Positions 50,707 through 62,037 of a stretch of DNA of 64,000 nucleotides are shown here, one piece after another (position 1 is the first letter of the stretch; each line of letters opens with the position of its first letter). The stretch lies in contig OZ007508.1 of the NCBI GenBank assembly GCA_963931865.1, positions 20,482,201 to 20,546,200 on the forward strand. Direction: 5' to 3'. The notes below the pieces were generated by a model, which made no database searches, had not been told where the DNA came from, and saw only the letters and a list, made by a program, of their open reading frames with translations. This DNA comes from Axinella damicornis (Eukaryota > Porifera > Demospongiae > Axinellida > Axinellidae). The position numbers and the translations under genes are program-made.

Positions 50707-51758
50707 CCCATGCACAACACACACCAGGTAGAGGAATTTCATCGACAGAACCAGCATTTGGTCCAACAGGTCCACTCACTATCTTTCCGGAACTCATTGC
50801 AGAACCACACCCCGAACAGCCAGTCCCGCCCTCATCACCTCCCAATCACCAGTCCAGGTAGTGCAGGTGGGTCCTGCTGCTGTTCATACTTACAGTGCTG
50901 ATGCTCTGCACAAAGACGTTGGTGCATGTGAGCAAGGATTGATGTAGTAGTGAGGGAGGTGATAGCTCGATATACCTATGAAGAGAGTCACACTAGGGAG
51001 CACCATACCAAATTGACTGACTTGTTCCCTGGTGAATTGTTTGTTGTGGTTTCTCCATTTCTTTCTGTCTCTGTTTCAGTGGGTAGCCGGGCTCCCTCCC
51101 ACTATGAAGTAAGGGACACCCCACTCAGTGTGCCCGGGATCACTCCTCTGAGGTCAATACATGTTGGAGACCAGCTATCTCGACACAACATCCACCTCCA
51201 ACAAACCTCTCCTATCCCACCCTCCTCACAGGTGATTCAGATTCAGCATGGACAAGTGACAGTTCTGTGTAGATTATTCTGCTGTGATCCGAGATGAGTT
51301 AATTTGAGGCCCAGGGGCTTCCCCCTGTGCACTAGTGCAAGCATTGTTCATTGTTTGACACCTGTGCTCTGTTGGCCACTTTTGCCTTCAAGCCACATCT
51401 TTTCCAGACAATGAATCCCTGCCACTGTAGGTTGGAATCTGGATAATCTTTCTACATGAGACTGTCACATATACAGTGATGTACATTAACACTCTCCCAG
51501 ATTCTTTACTCACGTGTATCAAATTATCTGAGTGTTGTTATGGTGTCTTACCCATCATTGACTCTGCACGGAAACAAGTTGTGATGATCGTTACTCTTTC
51601 ATTAGTTGTCCCCCATCATCCAGCGCCACTCTGGGGATGGATGTCTGACTCCTGCAGGTGACTCCCTCTCCCTGCGATCAAGTAACACCTCCATCAGTTC
51701 CCACGGCTCCAATGCACTCCCGTCTTGGGGCACCAGTGCACAAACCACACTTGTGTGA
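46461..51758 (+). CDS. CARD plus coiled-coil adaptor-like protein
   Basis: Exon 1 (46461-46815) encodes an N-terminal CARD-like six-helix domain (about residues 5-110: YFPFLKSKGILDTDDCDRIR, ERVEKFVDLVHKR, AFDVLVDALKRQ). Later exons: 48595-48613, 48684-48777, 48858-49190 (Ser/Pro/Gln-rich linker), 50009-50583 (coiled coil, RVLEERVLKLQQENKYLQVN through QKSQMESMDRENQELRTQ), 50728-50857, 51080-51231, 51606-51758 (stop TGA). Phases join cleanly from 48595 onward. One or more exons between 46816 and 48594 are unresolved (a 47059-47089 candidate does not fit phase). N-terminal CARD followed by coiled coil is the layout of CARD9/CARD11-type scaffolds, but no MAGUK module follows, and orthology is not shown. 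Probably an assembly scaffold in immune or death signalling. Confidence 0.78.
47623..47760. mobile_element. Foldback element with AGGTCTCTTAGCTGTTT arms
   Basis: GCCGGTTATTGCAGGTCTCT near 47623 and AGAGACCTGGAGTAACCGC near 47760 are inverted, with TTAGCTGTTT/AAACAGCTAA continuing the stem. In an intron of the CARD gene. Confidence 0.7.
47908..48472 (-). mobile_element. Interspersed element family 2, copy 2
   Basis: TTGGGGCGAGCCTGAGCGAG at the left and TTCGCTCAGGCTCGCCCTCC near the right end are inverted. Homologous along most of its length to 8445-8914, including the CATTCTGCCTCCTCGGTGG block and the ACCTGTTCGAYGG donor region. It lies in a CARD-gene intron. Confidence 0.75.
49582..49877. 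mobile_element. hAT-like MITE with exact 8-bp target duplication
   Basis: Ends TAGTCTCGTGCCCAGCCGG and GGTCTGGGCACGAGACTA. It is flanked on both sides by CCCGTGTG, an exact 8-bp duplication as in hAT transposons. 296 bp, no coding capacity. It gives the best boundary evidence for the TAGTCTCG foldback group in this window. Confidence 0.8.
50671..50703. repeat. Poly-C tract upstream of a CARD-gene exon
   Basis: About 33 C residues, 25 bp before the acceptor of exon 50728-50857, so it serves as or extends the polypyrimidine tract. Confidence 0.85.
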
Positions 51759-51878
51759 CTAATTAGCTATCAGGAGACGCAACCCTAACCACAGAACTCT
51801 ATTTCACATATTTTCATATTCACCAATTTTAGACTGTTTGAGTATTCTATACCACACAAATAATTTTGTTTTATTAAC

Positions 51879-51975
51879 GAGGGGCAACCGCACTCCTGGT
51901 AGCCGTTAAATGGTAGCACAAGCTAAGTTGTGGCAATTCGTTCCAATTATCACACATGACGTGAGTACCATGATG
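51879..51975 (+). mobile_element. Interspersed element family 1, truncated copy 3
   Basis: Starts GAGGGGCAACCGCACTCCTG and keeps the GTTCCAATTATCACACATG stretch of the family, then loses similarity just before the satellite begins. Confidence 0.65.
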
Positions 51976-52187
51976 ATAGCTATATATAGAGAAGATCAGA
52001 AATTATTTAGTGCTATGAAGTACTAGTACAGGGATACTGCGATCGCCATCCCGGGATGCATCGATGGTCATCTCCAGATCTCCATCACGGGATGCAATGA
52101 TCACCATCCCGGGATGCATCAATCGCCATCCCGGGATGCATCGATCGCCATTCAGGGATGCATCGATCGCCATCCCGGGATGCATCT

Positions 52188-52415
52188 TTTTTTTTTTTCT
52201 CTTTTTTTTTCTATGAAAGTTTATGCACAAAAAATGCATAGGACAATGCAATAGCCACTGGCTAATAATAGCATACCCAAGAACACAAAAGACTATACTA
52301 TATGGTACATATGGTTAACAAGAGATGATTTAAATACAGACAAAGTATTGGCATGAGTAATGTAATCTGGTAAATTATTCCAAACAGAACAAGTTTTAGG
52401 TACAAAGGAGTGAAA
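52188..52415 (-). mobile_element. Short 5'-truncated copy of the non-LTR retrotransposon at 53014-54646
   Basis: Same A-rich tail on the minus strand (A-runs broken by G) followed inward by CATAAACTTTCATAG, as at 53014. It then shares a coding-end stretch (ACCAGATTAC-like, CGGAA/TTTGGAATAA) before ending abruptly in satellite sequence. Confidence 0.75.
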
Positions 52416-53013
52416 CGATCGCCATCTCGAGATCTCCATCCCGGGCTGCAATGGTAACCATCCTGGGATGCATGATCACCATCCCGGATTGCATCGATGG
52501 CCATCCCGGGATGCATCGATCGCAATCCCGGGATGCATCGATCGCCATCCGGGAAGCTGCGACGCCATCCCGTGGTGTATCGATCGCCACCCCCGGATGC
52601 ATAGATCACCATCCCGGGATGCATCGATCTCCATCCCGGGTTGTAATGATAGCCAACCCGTGATGGATGATCACAATCCTGGGATGCATCGATCGCCATC
52701 CTAGGACGAAACGATCGCCATCCAGGGATGCTGCATGCGATCGCCATCCCGGGGTGCATCGATCGCCATCCCGAGATTCATCGATCTCCATCCCGGGATG
52801 CAATGATAGCCATCCCGGGATACATGATCACCATCCCGGGATGCGTCGATCGCCATCCAGGGATGCTGCGACGCCATCCAGTGGTGTATCGATCGCCATC
52901 CACGGATGCAGCGATCGCCATCCCGGGATGCATCGATCGCCATCCAGGGATGCTGCGATCGCCATCCCAAGAAGCCATCCCGGGATGCATCGATAGCCAT
53001 CCAGGGAAACTTC

Positions 53014-54646
53014 TTTTTTTTTTTTCTTTTTTTTTTCTTTTCTATGAAAGTTTATGCCAAAGAAGCACAGGGTATACAAAATAGCATAAAGCTAATGTTA
53101 TTGCACCCAGGAGTATCAATAAGCAATGATACACAAACACAAAAGGATAAGCATGGTTACAACACTGATTCTAATGTACTCTTATGGTATTCATATACGA
53201 TTAAACTAAGTGAATGGTCTAAGTAAATGTTTGAAATTAGGGTAGTTAGCTGCACGTACCACGTAATCTGGTAGGTAGTTCCATTTCCGCACAGAGTCCG
53301 GGATGAATGAATGCTGAAAGCAATTTGTCCTGGCAAAGGGTTGCTCAAGCATAAGCGGACGCATTGCATGTGAAGGATTATGCCTGGGAACTATAACACC
53401 AGAGGGAAAGTAACACAGTCCATTGACAATTTTGAAAAGATGGCAGAGCTTTAGGTAGAGTCGACGATTTTCCAGGGTTGAGAGATTACACGTTTAAGAG
53501 CTCACTGTAGCCAGTGTCCCACTGTTTTGAACAGACACGTAGACCAAACTTTTGCACATTCTCGAGCATATTTATGTCCTGTGCCAAGTGTGGGTCCCAC
53601 ACTGGTGCGGCGTATTCAACATGGGGCTGAACCAGGGAAACATACAGCTGGAGTAGGGTTCTGCTATCTGCATGATGGTAGTATCGCCTGTAAAGAAGGC
53701 CAATGATCTTTCTTGCCTTGCCACATGCACGCTGAATGTGTTCTGACCAGGATAGGTCAGAGGATATTATCATTCCCAGATATTTGAAAGATGGTACTTT
53801 TTCAAGGATGCATCCATTGAGAGAGAGTGGAGTGGTTGGAACATAGTGACTTCTCTTTCTGGAGATTAGCATGAACTTGCACTTAGTGGTGTTAAACGTC
53901 ATGAAATTTCGAGTGGTCCAATTACTCAAGGCATCAATGTCAGATTGAAGAGCCACATAGTCCTCCTTTGAGGATATAGGACGGTATAGCAAAATGTCAT
54001 CGGCATAAATAACAATCTTGGATGCCTCTGAGATGTTTGCGTGAGTAATGTCATCAATATAGATGAGAAAGAGAAGAGGGCCAAGTATTGAGCCTTGCGG
54101 GACACCAGATATCACATGAGCTGACTGGGAGGATGCACCATTTAGCACTACAGCCTGGCGTCTCTCAGCCAAGTAGTTGTGAATCCATGTAACAATGCAG
54201 GGATCCAAACCAAGCTGTTCAAGTTTTTCAAGTAGAGGTAAGTGAGGGACAGTATCGAACGCCTTTTTGAAATCAAAGAAGATTGCACCGATTTCTGTTC
54301 CCATTTCAAGCTGTTGGAGCCAATCATGTGTTGTATGCAAAAGTGCAGACACCGTGGACTTTCCTGGCTGAAATCCCCATTGGGAATCAGCCAGCGGACA
54401 GGTAATCAAGAGCTGGTTGCTTATGAGGTTGTAAAAATGGCGTTCCAAGGCTTTGCTCAAGATAGATAGGAGAGATATAGGTCTGAAGTCAGATGTACTT
54501 TGGGCCTTGGCCACTTTGGGGATGGGAACGACAGAGGAAAATTTCCAGGCGGAAGGAGGGTGACCACACTTAATAGAACAGTTGAACAACTTGGTGACAG
54601 AGGGTGCAATTGCACTAGCTGTAGACTTCAACATACGTGCTGAGAT
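53014..54646 (-). mobile_element. 5'-truncated non-LTR retrotransposon inserted in the satellite
   Basis: The minus strand carries reverse-transcriptase coding sequence, then a 3' UTR of about 200 bp and an A-rich tail at 53014-53045. The 5' end joins satellite near 54646. ACTTC is present at both junctions, a possible short target duplication. No endonuclease region remains, so it cannot be autonomous. CR1/L2/Jockey-type by RT sequence; exact clade not determined. Confidence 0.85.
53240..54646 (-). pseudogene. Reverse transcriptase fragment, truncated and frameshifted
   Basis: RT domain motifs, in order: FRPISLLSILSKALER, FDFKKAFDTVPH, SGVPQGSILGPLLFLIYIDD and the catalytic YADDILLY (near 53980-54008), then FKYLGMIISSDLSW and thumb-region sequence. 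The frame breaks after SELLNV near 53487 and resumes in another frame as NLSTLENRRLYLKL and further to about 53240. The 5' part (endonuclease, N-terminal RT) is missing. The open frame continues upstream into satellite sequence, an artefact of the stop-free satellite. Confidence 0.88.
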
Positions 54647-55099
54647 ACTTCGATCGCCATCCCGGGATGCATCGATAGCCATCCAGGGAAACTTTGATCG
54701 CCATCCCGGGATGCATCGATCGTCATCTCGAGATTCATCAATGGATGCAATGATAGTCATCCCGGGATACATGATCACAATCCCGGGACTCATCGATCGC
54801 CTTTCAGGGAATCTGCGACGCCATCCAGTGGTGTATCGATCGCCATCCCCGGATGCATCGATCGCCATCACGGAATGCATCGATCGCCATCCCGGGATTC
54901 ATCGATTACCATCCCGGGATGCATCGATCGCCATCCAGGGATGCTGCGATCGCCATCCCAAGAAGCCATCCCGGGATGAAAACGATAGCCATCCAGGGAT
55001 ACTGCGATCGCCATCCCGGGATGCATCGATGGTCATCTCGAGATTTGCATCCCGGGATGCAATGATCACCATCCCGGGATGCATCGATCGCCATCCCGG

Positions 55100-56000
55100 T
55101 GTCACAGCGGATCGCGTCCGGCCGCGGATAGTGTCCGCCCCGGACCCGATATGCTAGCAGATTGTGTCTGCTTTCGCGGATAGTGTCCGGGGGGCGGACG
55201 CTAACTGCTAGCGGATGGAGTCCGCCCGGACTCGGTCCGCTAGCGGATTATGTCCACCTGGACACTAGCTATCTGTTTAATAGCAGATACTGTCCAGGCA
55301 GACACTATCGCACCCCGCTGACACTATCCAGGCGGAAACTATCTGCTAGCAGATACTGGCCAGGCGGACACTATATATATTTGTATTAGCATATAATTAT
55401 TGCGTGTACGTCGTATCCCTACATACAGTCTACCGACTCTGCGATTATGCTAGCAGATATAATATTATACTGTCCAGGCGGACACTATCTGCTAGCAGAT
55501 ACTGTCCAGGCGGACACAATCTGCTAGCGGATAGTGTCCGGGGACACAACCAGCATAAGAATAATTGTAGCATAAGTAGTAAATGTTGCATAATAATTTA
55601 TAATAAGATGAATGTTGCACAAATAATAACAATGTTGAATAGTAGCATAATAATAAGAACTTCATACTCTTGCGCTTCACTCAACTTCTCCTTCGCCATT
55701 TCGCCCACTGGACTACAGTATGTGAATTCAACTCTCCAAGACGCGGCCTTTTATACTGCAGTGCTCTTCAAAACATGTCAAGGTCATGGCCTTTGCGCGG
55801 GACGGTTGTACGGACAGAATCAAAACCATGGCCTTCGCGGGACGGTTGTACGATCGGCCGGACAGAATCCGCGAAGCCGGACCGTTTCCGCTAGTCCGGG
55901 TGGACGCAATTCGCTAGCGTATTGCGTCCGACCGGACACAATCAGCTAGCGGATCACGTCCACCGGACACAATCTAGGCCGGACGCAATCCGCGATGACA
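55100..56000. mobile_element. TIR element A with CCGG target duplication
   Basis: Ends TGTCACAGCGGATCGCGTCC and, inverted, TGTCATCGCGGATTGCGTCC (about 23 bp of terminal repeat). Flanked by CCGG on both sides (55096-55099 and 56001-56004); removing the insert and one CCGG restores an intact CATCCCGGGATG unit. The interior has arrays of subterminal repeats such as GCTAGCAGATACTGTCCAGG and CGGACACTATC in both orientations, then an AT-rich core (55560-55680). No transposase recognised. 901 bp. Confidence 0.9.
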
Positions 56001-56916
56001 CCGGGATGTATCGATCGCCATCCCGGGATGTATCGATCGCCATCCCGGTTGCTTCGTTCGCCATCTCGAGATCTCCATCCCGGGATGCAATGATAACCAT
56101 CCAGGGATGCATGATCACCATCCCGGGAGGATCGATCGCCATCCAGGGATGCTGCGATCGCCATCCCAAGAAGCCATCCCGTGATGCATCGATAGCCATC
56201 CAGGGAAACTTCGATCGCCATCCCGGGATGCATCGATCGTCATCTCGAGATTCATCAATGGATGCAATGATAGTCATCCCGGGATACATGATCACAATCC
56301 CGGGACTCATCGATCGCCTTTCAGGGAATCTGCGACGCCATCCAGTGGTGTATCGATCGCCATCCCCGGATGCATCGATCGCCATCACGGAATGCATCGA
56401 TCGCCATCCCGGGATTCATCGATTACCATCCCGGGATGCATCGATCGCCATCCAGGGATGCTGCGATCGCCATTCCAAGAAGCCATCCCGGGATGAAAAC
56501 GATAGCCATCCAGGGATACTGCGATTGCCATCCCGGGATGCATCGATGGTCATCTCGAGATTTGCATCCCGGGATGCAATGATCACCATCCCGGGATGCA
56601 TCGATCGCCATCCCGGGATGTATCGATCGCCATCCCGGGATGTATCGATCGCCATCCCGGTTGCTTCGTTCGCCATCTCGAAATCTCCATCCCGGGATGC
56701 AATGATAACCATCCAGGGATGCATGATCACCATCCTGGGATGCATCGATCGCCATCCCGGGATGCATCGATCGCCATCCCGGGATGCATCGATCGCCATC
56801 CTGGGATGCGGCGATCGCCATCCCAAGAAGCCATCCCAGGATGAAAACGATAACCATCCAGGGATACTGCGATCGCCATCCCGGGGTGCTTCGATGGTCA
56901 TCTCGAGATCTCCAGA

Positions 56917-57272
56917 TCTTATTTGTCTTAAGCTTGTGTTTGATATATTTATATACCTTTTTAGGATACTGTTTTTATACTTTCAATCACTTTTACATAG
57001 GTAGCGTACACCTGTCTTGTTGTTTAGTTGTAAATTCTGTGTGCGAGGCTGTTGTACCCTTGCATTCATTTCTCAACTGTAATTATCTTTTGTCGGTTTG
57101 TGCTATGACTTGTATAATTATATTTCTCAACTGTACAGAGCTATTATCTTTTGTCAGTTTGTCGGTTTGTACTTTATGTGGCTATATGCAGGACCCTCAT
57201 GAAAACCAGCACTATCGCTGATGAGGCACTTCCTGTCACAAATTAAAATCTATCTCCATCTATCTATCTATC
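56917..57272 (+). mobile_element. 5'-truncated non-LTR retrotransposon 3' end with (ATCT)n tail
   Basis: Unique AT-rich sequence with no coding frame, ending GATGAGGCACTTCCTGTCAC, AAATTAAAATCT and a CTAT-type tandem tail, abruptly bounded by satellite on both sides. The tail form is typical of CR1/L2 or RTE-like elements. It is a different family from the element at 53014. Confidence 0.65.
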
Positions 57273-59539
57273 CGTCACGGGATGCAATGATCACCATACC
57301 GGGATGCAGCGATCGCAATGCAGGGATGCATCGATCGCCATCCCGGGATGCATCGATCGCCATCTCGAGATCTCCATCCCGGGATGCAATGGTAACCATC
57401 TTGATCGCCATCCCGGGATGCAACGATCGCCATCCCGGGATGCATCGATCGCCATCCCGGGATGCATCGATCGCCATCCAGGGATGCTGCGACGCCATCC
57501 AGTGGTGTATCGATCGCCATCCACGGATGCATCGATTGCCATCCCGGGATGCATCGATCGCCATCTAGGGATGCTGCGACGCCATCCAGTGGTGTATCGA
57601 TCGCCATCCACGGATGCATCGATCGGCATCCCAGGATGCATCGATTGCCATCCCGGGATTCATCGATTACCATCCCGGGATGCATCGATCGCCATCCAGG
57701 GATGCTATGATCGCCATCCCGGGATTAAAAACGAAAGATACTGCGATCGCCATCCCGGGATCCATCGATGGTCATCTCGAGATATCCATCACGGGATGCA
57801 ATGATCACCATCCCGGGAGGCATCGATCGCCATCCCGGGATGTATCATCGCCATCCCGGGATGCATCGATGCCATCCAGGGATTCATCGATCACCATCCC
57901 GGGATGCATCGATCGCCATCCAGGGATGCTGCGATCGCCATCCCAAGAAGCCATCCCGGGATTAAAAACGATAGCCATCCAGGAATACTGCGATCGCCAT
58001 CCCGGGGTGCTTCGATGGTCATCTCGAGATCTCCATCACAGGATACAATGATCACCATCCCGGGATGCATCAATCGCCATCCAGGGATTCATCGATTGCC
58101 ATCCCGGGATGCATCGATCGCCATCCAGGGATGCTGCGATCGCCATCCCTAGAAGCTATCCCGGGATTAAAAACGATAGCCATCCAGGGATACTGCGATC
58201 GCCATCCCGGGATGCATCGATGATCATCTCGAGATCTCCATCACGGGATGCAATGATCACAATCCCGGGATGCATCGATCGCCATCCCGGGATGTATCGA
58301 TCGCCATCCCGGGATGCATCGATGGCCATCCCGGGATTCATCGATCACCATCCCGGGATGCATCGATCGCCATCAAGGGATGCTGCGATCGCCATCCCAA
58401 GAAGCAATCCCGGGATTAAAAACGATAACCATCCAGGGATACTGCGATCGCCATCCCGGGATGCATCGATGGTCATCTCGAGATCTCCATTACGGAATGC
58501 AAACATCACCATCCCGGGATGCATCGATCGCCACCCGGGATGTATCGATTGCCATCCCGGGATGCATCGATCGCCATTCCGGGATTCATCGATCACCATC
58601 CCGGGATGCATCGATCGCCATCCAGGGATGCATCGATCGCCATCCCGGGATTCATCGATCACCATCCCGGGATTCATCGATCACCATCGCAGGATGCATC
58701 GATCACCATCCAGGGATGTTGTGATCGACATCCAAAGAAGCCATCCCGGGATGAAAACAATAGCCATCCAGGGATGCTGCGATTGCCATCCCTCGATGCA
58801 TCGATGGTCATCTCGAGATCTCCATCACGGGATGCACTGATCACCATCCCAGGATGCATCGATCGCCATCCCGGGATGCATCGATCGCCATCTCGAGATC
58901 TCCATCCCGGGATGTAATGGTAACCATCCGGGGATGCATGATCACCATCCCGGAATGCATCGATCGCCATCCCGGGATGCATCGATCGCCATCCCGGGAT
59001 GCGTCGATCGCCATCCTGGGAAGGTGCGACACCATCCCGTGGTGTATCGATCGCCACCCCGGATGCATAGATCACCATCCCGGGATGCATCGATCTCCAT
59101 TCCGGGGTGTAATGATAGCAATTCCGTGATGGATGATCACAATCCTGGGATGCATCGATCGCCATCCTAGGACAAAACGATCGCCATCCTAGGACGAAAC
59201 GATCGCCATCAAGGGATGCTGCGATTGCCATCCCGGGGTGCATCGATCGCCATCCCTGGATGCCATCCCGAGATTCATCGATGTCCATCCCGGGATGCAA
59301 TGATAGCCATCACGGGATACATGATCACCATCCCGGGATGCATCGATCGCCATCCCGGGATGCATCGATGGTCATCTCGAGATCTCCATCACGGGATGCA
59401 ATGATAACCATCCCGGGATGCATCGAACGCCATCCCGGGATGTATCGATCGCCATCCCGGGATGCATTGATCGCCATTTCGAGATGTCCATCCCGGGATG
59501 CAATGGCAACCATCCTGGGATGCATGACCACCATCCCGG

Positions 59540-60494
59540 TGTCATGGGAAAATAAGGACTCCCCAAAATGGGGACCCGGGGACACCATATTCCCGGGAAT
59601 ATGGGGACCCAGGTCCCCACTTTCCTGGGAAAATGGGGACCCCGGGTCCCCATTTTCCCCGGGAGTATGGGGACCCCCTTAGTGAAAATGGGGACCCCCT
59701 CTATGACAGATGGTTAACAGTGGGAAAATGGGGATCCAACATTATTAGGTTGGAATTCAGACCTATGTAAGGCCTAGTTAATCACTAACCATGCAGTTAA
59801 TTATTATAATACAGCAATCAATTTGTGTAAATTTGTCAATAGAAAAATATGTTATAGACATAAATAATAGCTCGGCATAGTAATAATCCTTGATGAGGAT
59901 TTTCAATAACAAGCTCGCAGCACTGATTCCTTTCCAGATTGCTGGAATGGTCATAGTGAGAGAGATCTATAGCTAACTACTGAGTCAGAATTGAGCATAA
60001 AGCCCACTAACTATATAGCCCGCAAGACATTGAGGAGGCCCAGTGAGTCAATGGCTATTATTAGTGGCTATAAACGGTGTCAAACTTACTTCAAGTTCAT
60101 GATCTGCCGACATAGAAGAGATCAGCAACCTTTGCACATAAAACTTCGGCGTATTGTCTGACTTACGCATTACAGCTATCAGGGTATGTAGCAACCATTG
60201 CGAGTGAAGGTTATAGTCTCGGTACCAGACTATTCACGCACGGCGGAATATTCCGCCGTGCGCGAATAGTCAGGTACCGAGACTAAGTGAAGGTTTCGAC
60301 TGGTAGCTCTCATGGACTAATGCTTTTGCAGAGATGCAAATAACAACCATCCTACACAGAGCTGTGAGTATTTGATGCAACATAAAACGAAAATGGTGAG
60401 GGGGTCCCCATTTTCCCAAAGGGGTCCCCATTTTACCAGGGAAAATGGGGACCCGGGGTCCCCATTTTCATGGGGTCCCCAAAATTTTATGACA
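59540..60494. mobile_element. TIR element B with CCGG target duplication
   Basis: Ends TGTCATGGGAAAATAAGG and, inverted, TGTCATAAAATTTTGGGGAC. CCGG on both sides (59536-59539, 60495-60498) restores CATCCCGGAATG on removal. The subterminal regions are arrays of GGGGACCC and CCCCATTTTCCC units in both orientations. AT-rich core. 955 bp, no transposase. Its termini start like element A, but the subterminal repeats differ. Confidence 0.88.
60214..60285. mobile_element. 72-bp near-perfect palindrome nested in element B
   Basis: TAGTCTCGGTACCAGACTAT...ATAGTCAGGTACCGAGACTA with centre GGCGGAATATTCCGCC. AGTGAAGGTT occurs on both sides. A member of the TAGTCTCG foldback group inserted into a transposon. 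Confidence 0.8.
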
Positions 60495-62037
60495 CCGGAA
60501 TGCATCGATCGCCATCCCGGAATGCATCGATCCCCATCCCGGGATGCATCGATCGCCATCCTGGGAAGCTGCGACGCCATCCCGTGGTGTATTGATCGCC
60601 ACCCCCGAATTCATCGCTCACCATCCCGGGATGCATCGATCTCAATCCCGGGTTGTAATGATAGCCATCCCGTGATGGATGATCACAATCCTGGGATGCA
60701 TCGATCGCCATCCTAGGACGAAACGATCGCTATCCAGGGATGCTGCGATCGCCATCCCGGGGTGCATCGATCGTCACCCCTGGATGCCATCCCGAGATTC
60801 ATCGATCTCCATCCCGGGATGCAATGATAGCCATCCCGGGATACATCGATAGCCATCCAGGGATGCTGCGACGCCATCCAGTGGTGTATCGATCGCCATC
60901 CACGGATGCATCGATCGCCATCCCGGGATGCATCGATCGCCATCCAGGGATGCTGCGATCGCCACCCCAAGAAGCCATCCCGGGATGAAAACGATTGCCA
61001 TCCAAGGATACTGCAATCGCCATCCCGGGATGCATCGATGGTCATCTTGAGATCTCCATCCCGGGATGCTTCGATCGCCATCCAGGGATGCTGCGTCGCC
61101 ATCCCAAGAAGCCATCCCGGGATGAAAACGATAGCCATCCAGGGATACTGCGATCGCCATCCCGGGATGCATAGATGGTCATCTCGAGTTCTCCATCCTG
61201 GGATGCAAGGATCACCACCCCGGGTTGCATCGATCGCCATCACGGGATGTATCGATCGCCATCCCGGGATGCATCGATCGCCATCCCGGGATGCTGCGAC
61301 GCCATCCAGTGGTGTATCGATCGCAATCCACGGATGCATCGATCGGCATCCCGGGTTGCATCGATCGCCATCCCGGGATTCATCGATTACCATCCCGGGA
61401 TGCATCGATCGCCATCAAGGGATGTTGTGATCGCCATCCCAAGAAGCCATCCCGGAATGAAAACGATAGCCATCCAAGGATACTGCGATTGCCATCTCGG
61501 GATGCATCGATGGTCATCTCGAGATCTCCATTACGGAATGCAAACATCATCATCCCGGGATGCATCGATCGCCATCCCGGGATGTATCGATTGCCATCCC
61601 GGGATGCATCGATCGCCATCCCGGGATTTATTGATCACCATCCCGGGATACATGATCACCATCCCGGGATGCATCGATCGCCATCCAGGGATGCTGCGAC
61701 GCCATCCAGTGGTGTATCGATCGCCTTCCACGGATGCATCGATCGCCATCCCGGGATGCATCGATCGCCATCCAGGGATGCTGCGATCGCCATCCCAAGA
61801 AGCCATCCCGGGATGAAAACGATTGCCATCCAAGGATACTGCAATCGCCATCCCGGGATGCATCGATGGTCATCTCGAGATCTCCATCACGGGATGCAAT
61901 GAACACCATCCCGGGATGCATCGATCGCCATCCCGGGATGTATCGATCGCTAACCCGGGATGCATCGATCGCCATCTCCAGATCTCCATCCCGGGATGCA
62001 ATGGTAACCTTCCTGGCGTGCATGATCACCATCCCGG

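Noticed and set aside
53486..54880. Reverse transcriptase as part of an endogenous virus
   Set aside because: The RT type, A-rich 3' tail, 5' truncation and absence of LTRs, gag or env point to a non-LTR retrotransposon.
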